A stretch of 10,087 bases of DNA from Candidatus Poseidoniales archaeon. Its GTDB lineage: Archaea > Thermoplasmatota > Poseidoniia > Poseidoniales > Thalassarchaeaceae. The position numbers and the translations under genes were made by a program. This document shows, in pieces, positions 1-6,032 of the stretch. Numbering within the stretch: position 1 is the first letter of the stretch; every line of letters starts with the position of its first letter. Below the pieces are notes generated by a model. That model saw nothing but the letters and a program-made list of their open reading frames with translations. It did not search any database and was not told the DNA's origin. The stretch is from NCBI GenBank assembly GCA_028821815.1, contig JAPKEY010000041.1:1-10087 (forward strand). Reading direction: 5' to 3'.

Positions 1-506
1 GCGAATGGGCAGATTGTGACGGAGATGGAATTGGAGACAACGCCGATGACAACGACGCTGTGTGTGACCCGAACGATCCTGTAGACAACAACAACACCGG
101 CAACAATACTGGTAACAATACTGGTAACAATACTGGTAACAATACTGGTAACAATACAGTTGACGATACAAATGATAGCACGGGCGACAGTGAAGAATCC
201 AGTTCAAGTTCAGGTGCAGATATGACCACAATTGGAATTATTGCAGCCATTGTAATCGTTGCAATGCTCGCCATTACTGGTGCTGTTCTATACATGCGTG
301 GCCGTGCTGAAGATGACGATTGGACAGACGAACCGGCTAGCATTATTGCCGCAGAAGATCGCATGTTTGACAGTGGCCCTCAAGGTCCAAATCCAACGAT
401 GCGTGGCGAAATGAAAGATGGCTATGAAGTTCTTGAACACCCTGCTGGAAGTGGATCATGGTGGTACCGTGACGCCGAATCAGGAAAATGGGTTGAGTGG
501 GTCTGA
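1..506 (+). CDS. C-terminal part of a surface protein with TSP3-like repeat, Asn-rich linker and C-terminal membrane anchor (5' partial)
   Basis: The reading frame is open from base 3, so the gene begins before the window; the in-frame GTG at 60 is not a credible start because coding sequence continues upstream. The first visible residues (DCDGDGIGDNADD) have the acidic Asp/Asn/Gly spacing of a calcium-binding thrombospondin type 3 repeat. An Asn-Asn-Thr-Gly repeat linker and a Ser/Asp/Glu-rich stretch follow. A membrane helix of about 24 residues (roughly bases 225-297) ends in an Arg-containing stop-transfer segment (MRGRAEDDD). The acidic cytoplasmic tail of about 65 residues ends in a Trp-rich motif (GSGSWWYRD, then WVEWV). 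The topology implies an extracellular N-terminal part anchored by one C-terminal helix. The ligand and full domain set lie outside the window. The membrane-protein call is firm; no specific function can be given. Confidence 0.85.
   Translation, partial: EWADCDGDGIGDNADDNDAVCDPNDPVDNNNTGNNTGNNTGNNTGNNTGNNTVDDTNDSTGDSEESSSSSGADMTTIGIIAAIVIVAMLAITGAVLYMRGRAEDDDWTDEPASIIAAEDRMFDSGPQGPNPTMRGEMKDGYEVLEHPAGSGSWWYRDAESGKWVEWV
90..158 (+). repeat. 12-bp in-frame tandem repeat encoding Asn-Asn-Thr-Gly
   Basis: Four identical 12-base units (AACAATACTGGT) run from 102 to 149. A diverged copy (AACAACACCGGC) precedes them at 90-101, and a partial copy follows at 150-157. The period is four codons, so copy-number change would keep the frame. 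Each unit encodes Asn-Asn-Thr, which fits the N-glycosylation sequon Asn-X-Thr. It forms a flexible, probably glycosylated spacer between the Ca-binding-type repeat and the membrane helix. Confidence 0.95.
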
Positions 507-527
507 GACAATAGACGACAAAATGCA

Positions 528-548
528 GGGTGTCCTTACAGGACACCC
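528..548 (+). terminator. Perfect 9-bp inverted repeat after the surface-protein gene, possible terminator hairpin
   Basis: GGGTGTCCT at 528-536 pairs perfectly with AGGACACCC at 540-548 around a 3-base loop. It begins 21 bases after the TGA stop of the upstream gene and ends 39 bases before the transporter ATG. Its position suits a transcription end or RNA-processing element. There is no T-run after the stem, so it is neither a classical intrinsic terminator nor a typical archaeal U-tract terminator. The role is inferred from position only. Confidence 0.45.
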
Positions 549-587
549 GTTGTGCTGATATGGCCGAAGTGCTACCCGAGGTTTGTC

Positions 588-2789
588 ATGCGACCTGAAC
601 AACTCCGACTCGCCCTCGTGGTTGGGATGCTGATGTCGGCTGGATTGCTGTTCGCATACCCTGTCAACCCGAAGATGAATACCGAGGTCATCTTTGATGA
701 TGAAGCAGCCATGCGAATGAGAGATGAAGGGATTCAAGAGGAAAATTACCAGTTGGTGCTGAGGTTCAAACACGATGAAGGTGGGCAGATTACCAGCAAT
801 CTCAGCCGAGTTCAAGAATTGATGCAATTGGAAGAGGAATTCCTTGATGGAACAAATCCACAGACTGCATGGGAATACGATGAACTCTACATCGATCGGA
901 TTATTACACCACTTTCAGCATGGTCTGATGCATTTGATTCCCGAAATCGATCGCTGGAAAATGCCACACAATGGGCTGATGTCCTCCTCCCTGAAAACGA
1001 AAATGGATGGTGTGGAAATAATGCTACAGATGAGGAGTTGATGGCTTTTGAATCAACATTGCTGATGCTTCCTGAAAACACCAATTTCGGGATTGCTTGC
1101 CCTGCATTCTCGGGTGCTTCAGCCACTCAACCACCGGCGGCCAACGAGATTCTGTGGCTCGTCTATGTCGGATCGGGTGAGAACGGTGGTGATTGGAATG
1201 TACTCAATATCTGGGCTGAAAAGGTCAGCGTGAATACCGATTATGAAATTTCAGCGGTGGGCGTCAATATGATGTACGGAAAGGCGAAAGCAATCGCTGA
1301 AGAAGATTTGAAATTTATCATCATCCCATCTATTTTCATTCTCGGTGCGATGCTGACAATTGGATTGCGGGATTGGCGGACGGCCGCCGCTACGCTCGGT
1401 GGAGTCATACTCGTTATTTGTGCTGAAGTAGGGGCGCTGGCTGCACTTGGATTCGAATTTTCTGTTCTTGACGGAATCGCATTGCCGATCATCATGGGTG
1501 TCGCTGTCGATGGGGCATTCTGGTATTCACGTTCATCCAGAGATCGTGATGAGGTGCGTAGCATGCTCTATGTAGCGATGATTACGACCATAGCTGCTGT
1601 TTCTCTGGCGTTGTTTTCACCGATTCGGGCTCAGCGTTCACTTGGACTGGTGATGGCGATTGGAATCATACTCGACTGGGTTCTGACGCGTTTTGTACTC
1701 GAAGATTTCTACCTCAGTCGACGTTCTATTCCGGATGAGAGGATTGAGGCCTCACAATCCAACCTCTCGGTCACTTGGGCATGGCCTGTCGCACTACTCG
1801 TGCTCGCCTCAATCGCGGTGATTTCACCACCAGGTGTCCATGTTCTAGAGATCGAACAATTCCTTCCAGAAGATGACCTTGTGCTGGAGGAAATGGAGGA
1901 TTTACAGTCGAAATATGTTCTTGCATCGAGCACAATTGCATGGATTGTTGTCGATGTTGAAGGTGATAATCAAGCGGATTACGAGGCCGTCTTGAATCTT
2001 CAGCGACAATTGGGGCAGCACCCCAGCGTCATCTCTCTCGAGACTGGCCTATTGGAAACTCCCATGGTCATTGGAATCAGCGATTCTAATGAGATGAATA
2101 CGATTGACGGGGCTGCGCAATTTGAAGGAGATTCAACGCTGTTCAAAGATATGAGATTACAGAAAGATGGCGTGACGACTGGAGTCTCTATTGCCGTGTT
2201 TATCGACGGACGAAATTCGGATGCTGCAATCCAATTTTCAGACGATGTCGATGAATTGATTGACAATTATGGAATGGAGGGGGTCGTCGGAGGAGATTTG
2301 CCAATTGGAGCCAAGGCGGCGCAGACTTTTGAAAATACACGTGTTGTGCAAATCCTATCGGCAGGTGTAGCGATTTTCTTGGTCGCATTCTTTGCTCTAC
2401 GTGTACCGATTAAAGCTGCACGAATTGCAGTAGGGGCCGTTGCAATTGGTGCGGCAGTCGACGGTATGGCGAGTATATTCGGAGGCCGTGGCGTCAACAC
2501 CGCTCTCGCAGTACTATTGGGAATGGGTTTCGCAGCGGATTATCTCTCACATGCGAGTACTGAACACCGCCCGACAAAACTGGATACGTCGGCACGTTGG
2601 TGGGCAGCACTATCTTCAATTTCCATATTCATATTGCTTGCAATGACATCATTCCCACCGGCGAGAGATGCGGGGAGATTACTCAGTGTCAGTATCCTGT
2701 TTTCGGTCATTCTGGCGACTTGTCTTTCACTCATGCATAAACCTGCCAAAACTCTGATGCCGTCGAGTGCGCCACTCAACGATCACTGA
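588..2789 (+). CDS. RND superfamily (MMPL-type) 12-helix membrane transporter
   Basis: A 733-residue predicted exporter with the two-fold RND plan. TM1 is at about 6-26, followed by an extracytoplasmic domain (about 27-240), TM2-TM6 (about 242-372), TM7 (about 398-414), a second extracytoplasmic domain (about 415-584) and TM8-TM12 (about 585-716). The fourth helix of each half carries a membrane-embedded Asp in the family's typical place: GVAVDGAFWYS (Asp308) and GMGFAADYLSHAS (Asp651). RND proteins normally use such residues for proton-driven transport. Cys142 and Cys171 in the first outer domain could form a disulfide, and Asn-X-Ser/Thr sites lie nearby. The frame is open back to a GTG at 552, but the ATG at 588 is preferred because GAGG at 578-581 lies 6 bases ahead and the hydrophobic N-terminus follows directly. 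The substrate is unknown; archaeal and hopanoid-associated RND relatives move lipids or hydrophobic compounds. Confidence 0.85.
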   Translation: MRPEQLRLALVVGMLMSAGLLFAYPVNPKMNTEVIFDDEAAMRMRDEGIQEENYQLVLRFKHDEGGQITSNLSRVQELMQLEEEFLDGTNPQTAWEYDELYIDRIITPLSAWSDAFDSRNRSLENATQWADVLLPENENGWCGNNATDEELMAFESTLLMLPENTNFGIACPAFSGASATQPPAANEILWLVYVGSGENGGDWNVLNIWAEKVSVNTDYEISAVGVNMMYGKAKAIAEEDLKFIIIPSIFILGAMLTIGLRDWRTAAATLGGVILVICAEVGALAALGFEFSVLDGIALPIIMGVAVDGAFWYSRSSRDRDEVRSMLYVAMITTIAAVSLALFSPIRAQRSLGLVMAIGIILDWVLTRFVLEDFYLSRRSIPDERIEASQSNLSVTWAWPVALLVLASIAVISPPGVHVLEIEQFLPEDDLVLEEMEDLQSKYVLASSTIAWIVVDVEGDNQADYEAVLNLQRQLGQHPSVISLETGLLETPMVIGISDSNEMNTIDGAAQFEGDSTLFKDMRLQKDGVTTGVSIAVFIDGRNSDAAIQFSDDVDELIDNYGMEGVVGGDLPIGAKAAQTFENTRVVQILSAGVAIFLVAFFALRVPIKAARIAVGAVAIGAAVDGMASIFGGRGVNTALAVLLGMGFAADYLSHASTEHRPTKLDTSARWWAALSSISIFILLAMTSFPPARDAGRLLSVSILFSVILATCLSLMHKPAKTLMPSSAPLNDH

Positions 2790-3837
2790 CTTGCATCTGC
2801 CATGCCCTATCATCAAGGGAGGCTGAAAGCGTTCGGAGGTTTAGGGCCTGATGGCCTTCTTCAGCTCGAAGAATGGTCTCACATGCGGCGTGTGCTAAAG
2901 TGGCGGCATCGTGAAGTGTTACGCCCTGTGATAAGGCGGCTGCCAAGGCAACTGCGGCTGCATCATGTAAGCCAATAATTTGTCGGGCTTCATCCATCAG
3001 ACAGGGTATATGGTGCTCTTCTTCAGCTGTATACAGCCACAATCCATGTGCTCCACCAAGAACGATAAGGGCTTCCCAATGATACTTCTCGATGAGATCG
3101 CGAGCAGTATCTAAAGAAGATTCTAAACCGAGACGGCGGCGTGTCAATTCTAAACCTCGGATTTCGAACAGGACACAAGTTGCCCCTTCGGTTCGATTCA
3201 AGCCTGTCAATTTAGGATCACAGATGGTTGGAATTCCATTGCCATTGGCTGCTGAAATGAGTTGTTGAGCCCCTACATCTGTGACTGCGCCCTTGTTGTA
3301 ATCAGACAAGACGAGTACATCCGCATCTGACAAAGACGCGAGGGCTGAAACGGCCAATCTCTGTGATACCGCCGGCGGCATCTCATCTTGTGGCTCGTCA
3401 TCGATTTGCAAGAGTAATTGATTTTGGTCAATCAGTGATTCGCGGGCCCCATAAATTCGTGTTTTGACAATCGTTTGTCGGTTGGCAACCACTCTGATTC
3501 CACTGGTATCAATTCCTTCTTGTTTGAGATTAGAGGATAGAATCTTCCCCGCCTCATCACCGCCTATGATGCTGAACAATTTTGGATTCAAACCTAGAGA
3601 TGAAAGTCCTCTGGCAACATGAGCGGCAGCTCCAGCAAATTCCTCAGTTGATGTGACTTTGACAGCGGGCACAGGTGCTGTGGCATTCAATCGATTGGCC
3701 CAACCATGAACGTAGCGATCTAGGACGACATCGCCGACCAGTGTCACATTTGTGGCCGGCATATTGTCGACCATGACGCGCAAGCGCTTGAGGCGGTCAA
3801 CCTCCGCCTGGATGATTTCATCGAGAACCCACGGCAT
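2776..3837 (-). CDS. PfkB-family sugar kinase, RfaE/HldE kinase-domain type
   Basis: A 353-residue ribokinase-fold protein most like the kinase half of HldE/RfaE, which phosphorylates heptose 7-phosphate at O1. RfaE-like marks, in order: GDVVLDRYVHG (35-45), NATAPVPAVKV (51-61), the Gly/Ala loop AGAAAHVARGL (68-78), KTRIYG (125-130) with QLLLQIDDE (140-148), LSDYNKG (177-183), CDPK (206-209) and GGAHG (261-265). The family's GAGDT site reads GLHDA at 289-293, keeping the probable catalytic Asp292 but losing the Gly-rich anion-hole sequence. The Pro-Asn-x-x-Glu motif near 225 is also absent. No cytidylyltransferase domain is fused. The ATG at 3837 is supported by GGAGGGG 8 bases upstream. It lies 27 bases after the TerB-like gene and is probably co-transcribed with it. 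The 3' end overlaps the convergent transporter gene by 14 bp. The kinase family is clear; the substrate is not, and reduced activity is possible. Confidence 0.8.
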   Translation of the reverse strand: MPWVLDEIIQAEVDRLKRLRVMVDNMPATNVTLVGDVVLDRYVHGWANRLNATAPVPAVKVTSTEEFAGAAAHVARGLSSLGLNPKLFSIIGGDEAGKILSSNLKQEGIDTSGIRVVANRQTIVKTRIYGARESLIDQNQLLLQIDDEPQDEMPPAVSQRLAVSALASLSDADVLVLSDYNKGAVTDVGAQQLISAANGNGIPTICDPKLTGLNRTEGATCVLFEIRGLELTRRRLGLESSLDTARDLIEKYHWEALIVLGGAHGLWLYTAEEEHHIPCLMDEARQIIGLHDAAAVALAAALSQGVTLHDAATLAHAACETILRAEEGHQALNLRTLSASLDDRAWQMQVSDR

Positions 3838-3847
3838 CTGTCTCGCC

Positions 3848-3862
3848 CCTCCGAGTCGGAGG
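3848..3862 (-). promoter_or_regulatory. Inverted repeat covering the ribosome-binding site of the sugar kinase gene
   Basis: On the minus strand CCTCCGA and TCGGAGG flank a single base. The GGAGG of the second arm is the core of the kinase Shine-Dalgarno (GGAGGGG, minus strand of 3846-3852), 8 bases before its ATG. The repeat starts 2 bases after the TAG stop of the upstream gene, so a terminating ribosome would sit over it. A real stem would open the central bases, leaving 5 or 6 pairs. It may couple translation of the two genes; that role is inference. Confidence 0.45.
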
Positions 3863-3864
3863 CG

Positions 3865-4824
3865 CTAATTCAACTTCGCCCGGACAACCCCGAGGATTGT
3901 CTTGTGTTCTTCGTCTGTAATTGTCAGTGAATTGCGCATACTTCCCAGCATGTTTTCTTCATCATCACTGACACTTCCGTCTTGCCAAGCCGCCTCCATC
4001 GCGGAACAATACGCCTTTAGTCGGTCATCGAGATGGTCGCAGACCCAATCAAGTTGGACTTCGCGTGCAGAATCGAGGCCAAGCATGCCAGCGAGTGAAT
4101 CTAGCATCACTTGCTCATTTGCATCAACTTCGCCATCTTGCCATGCAACTTCGAGCATCTGCTTGTACAGGGAACTGTTCTCAGCATCTGGATCGACACT
4201 CCCCTCACGGACTCGCTTCTCAATCGGTTCTGTATCATCAGGCTCTAGGCCAAGGTACATGGCCATGTCATCAAGCATGGCCTGCTCATCCTTGGTGACA
4301 ATTCCATCCAACCATGCAGTCCGAACAATGTTGTCATAGATGGCTAGGCGGTGATCCAATGGTAAATCTCGTCCATCGATTGCGGCGGGAATCTCGATTT
4401 CGCCATCCAAGGGCGGGCGATATGTTCCGGTACTGTCGATATTACGTAGAACGTCAAGCAAGCCGGTAGCGTGATTGTGAAGGGCTTGAACTGTCGTCTG
4501 TGCCCCATCAGCTTTGACGGCCCGTGTGTGAATGTCATCAACCAATTCACTGGCAGCGTTTCGACCATCCGGGCTGAGGGCGTAAACTCGACATCGTTGC
4601 TTGGCCCCCGCAACATGGCGTGTTTCTTCGTGGATGCGATCTTTCTCACGGAGTTTCTTGAGTGTGCGAGGGAGGTGCTTTCGTGCAATTCCAACCGCTT
4701 CAGATACACCGGCTTGAGTCAATTCTGGTCGACCTTCCCATGGATTATCACCGAGTGGAGTATCCCATAAGTGCAGCAAAACTCGTTGTTCAACAGTCAA
4801 TGTTAGTAGCATTCCCCCCGACAA
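3865..4824 (-). CDS. Winged-helix protein with three C-terminal TerB-like helical repeats
   Basis: A 319-residue soluble protein, apparently without a signal peptide or membrane helix. Residues about 8-95 look like a MarR/ArsR-style winged helix: a helical start (VEQRVLLHLWD), a recognition-helix region (VSEAVGIARKHLPRTLKKL), and a basic wing-like part ending in YALSPDGRNAA. After a linker come three related units: AWLDGIVTKDEQAMLDDM (about 170-187), AWQDGEVDANEQVMLDSL (about 227-244) and AWQDGSVSDDEENMLGSM (about 279-296). Each has Ala-Trp-x-Asp-Gly-x-Val, then an acidic pair and Met-Leu, the pattern of TerB-like alpha-helical domains, whose conserved acidic residues are linked to metal binding and membrane-stress systems. 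The fusion suggests a DNA-binding regulator that senses a ligand or metal. It precedes the sugar kinase in the same direction and may regulate it or itself. The domain calls are by eye; the function is unknown. Confidence 0.7.
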   Translation of the reverse strand: MSGGMLLTLTVEQRVLLHLWDTPLGDNPWEGRPELTQAGVSEAVGIARKHLPRTLKKLREKDRIHEETRHVAGAKQRCRVYALSPDGRNAASELVDDIHTRAVKADGAQTTVQALHNHATGLLDVLRNIDSTGTYRPPLDGEIEIPAAIDGRDLPLDHRLAIYDNIVRTAWLDGIVTKDEQAMLDDMAMYLGLEPDDTEPIEKRVREGSVDPDAENSSLYKQMLEVAWQDGEVDANEQVMLDSLAGMLGLDSAREVQLDWVCDHLDDRLKAYCSAMEAAWQDGSVSDDEENMLGSMRNSLTITDEEHKTILGVVRAKLN

Positions 4825-4934
4825 AAGATACCCTCCTTAGATTGTCGTGGGACATGGTGACTCTTAGGTAATTCGCCCCCAATGCTACTTCTGAAGGCGT
4901 TGCAATCAAAGGGCGGCTGTTACGGGAGGTGTTT
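4825..4934. promoter_or_regulatory. Divergent intergenic region between the TerB-like gene and endA
   Basis: This 110-bp gap separates the starts of two divergent genes and must hold both promoters unless a transcript is leaderless. Both edges carry a clear Shine-Dalgarno: 4831-4838 on the minus strand and GGGAGG at 4924-4929 on the plus strand. The plus site lies 5 bases before the ATG at 4935, and because it overlaps the alternative GTG at 4929 it rules that start out. I see no convincing TATA box or BRE on either strand and no strong inverted repeat that would mark an operator. Confidence 0.5.
4831..4838 (-). promoter_or_regulatory. Strong Shine-Dalgarno that selects a TTG start
   Basis: The minus strand reads AAGGAGGG here, 6 bases before a TTG at 4824. 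The nearest in-frame ATG, at 4812, lies 18 bases from the site, too far for efficient use, and has only a run of G directly beside it. The TTG start is therefore preferred for the TerB-like gene; it adds Met-Ser-Gly-Gly before the ATG-encoded Met. Confidence 0.65.
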
Positions 4935-6032
4935 ATGGCCACAGCCACACCGGGGGGCAGTCGTCTCCCAGTACCCGTGCCTAGAGATGGTTCTTGGGCA
5001 GTTTTAGGTGGGACTGCAAACAGACTTTGGGAACGTGGGTGCTTTGGGTGTCCAATTCGAGATGGGATTCTCCTAACAGCTGCTGAAGTTCTGAATGCAC
5101 ATCGGCTTCGAGGATTGCCATTGCCCCATGACAAGTGGCTAGCAGAGGCACTACAAACCAACCCTGAACTTCTGTTTGAATGTGAAATCCTTGACGCGCT
5201 TCGATTCCCTGGTGAAAAGGTCGTTCTTGCACAAAATCTCAATGCAGCCAATGCTGTATTGCTCGACCCCCGCTCATGGGCCCTACGTTGGTCCCGCAAT
5301 GTCAAGCCGAAAGATGCTGAACCCTTAGCTGAAATACGCTGGTTCAGAGCAAGTGACAAAATTGATTGGGAGGGGCTTGCTGAATGGACGTTGAATGTTG
5401 AAACTGGAGGGCGTATTCCGGAACTGCTGATTGTCGATCAAGAACATGGTGTGGTGACATATCGATGTCGATTACACAATCCAAGTGGCCCTTTGACGGA
5501 TCCGTTTCGTGGTCTTGACAATGATGACCGAAGAACCATCTCACATGCATGGGCTGAATCAAAGGAAACTGAAGGGGGATTTTGGATAGATATCCCTCGC
5601 GAAAAGTGGCCGTTATCAGGGGTTGGAATCAATCTGGAGGGTGGGATATGGATCTCCGAACTTGAAGCACGTATTATCAGTCGAATTGTCAACCCAACCA
5701 TGCCGCAACCTACAGGGGAAACCGGCAACCACATGGAGATTCTTTCAGATTTACTTTCACGAGGTTTGGCCATTCGTTCTGGATTCAAATACGGTACACG
5801 ATGGCGTGTTTATGCTGGATTGGTTGGTGGTGAACACGCACCTTGGCTGGTTGTCCCTCTGGATGAAGCGCCAACCGATTGGGGTGAGGCTTGCCTCGCT
5901 GCTAGACTCGCAGCGGGTGTCAACAAACATTGGGTGTGTGCAATGGCGCTCCTTGGCAACAGTGGGTGGAGATATCTCGCACTTGAACGCCCACCATCCG
6001 ATGCCCGTTGGACAAACCCAGTCCGCCATTGA
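4935..6032 (+). CDS. endA: tRNA-splicing endonuclease (archaeal EndA)
   Basis: A 365-residue enzyme that cuts introns from precursor tRNAs at the bulge-helix-bulge motif, leaving 2',3'-cyclic phosphate and 5'-OH ends. The C-terminal catalytic domain is clear. GLAIRSGFKYGTRWRVYAG (277-295) contains the family's G-F-K-Y/F-G loop and catalytic Tyr293. EHAPWLVVP (300-308) gives His301, and AAGVNKHWVCA (326-336) gives Lys331, completing the Tyr/His/Lys triad. LLTAAEVLNAHRLRGLPLP (46-64) and the part around 213-253 look like two copies of the N-terminal domain. Residues about 78-180 look like a degenerate, non-catalytic copy of the catalytic fold. The length and duplication fit the two-unit homodimeric (alpha2) euryarchaeal form rather than the short alpha4 form of about 180 residues. 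The ATG at 4935 has GGGAGG 5 bases upstream. The stop codon directly abuts that of the convergent protease gene. Confidence 0.88.
   Translation: MATATPGGSRLPVPVPRDGSWAVLGGTANRLWERGCFGCPIRDGILLTAAEVLNAHRLRGLPLPHDKWLAEALQTNPELLFECEILDALRFPGEKVVLAQNLNAANAVLLDPRSWALRWSRNVKPKDAEPLAEIRWFRASDKIDWEGLAEWTLNVETGGRIPELLIVDQEHGVVTYRCRLHNPSGPLTDPFRGLDNDDRRTISHAWAESKETEGGFWIDIPREKWPLSGVGINLEGGIWISELEARIISRIVNPTMPQPTGETGNHMEILSDLLSRGLAIRSGFKYGTRWRVYAGLVGGEHAPWLVVPLDEAPTDWGEACLAARLAAGVNKHWVCAMALLGNSGWRYLALERPPSDARWTNPVRH

Noticed and set aside
90..158. Short regular repeats considered as a CRISPR array
   Set aside because: The units are contiguous 12-mers without spacers and lie in frame inside a coding region.
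552..587. Upstream GTG as transporter start
   Set aside because: It would add 12 residues before the hydrophobic N-terminus, starts next to the hairpin, and lacks a ribosome site, while the ATG at 588 has GAGG 6 bases upstream.
480..827. Minus-strand open frame of about 115 codons over the transporter start
   Set aside because: It spans the hairpin and transporter N-terminus with no domain signature; the plus strand has the coherent membrane protein.
4790..5359. Minus-strand open frame of about 189 codons opposite the 5' part of endA
   Set aside because: It has a Ser/Arg-rich shadow composition, overlaps both the divergent promoter region and endA, and shows no motif or ribosome site.
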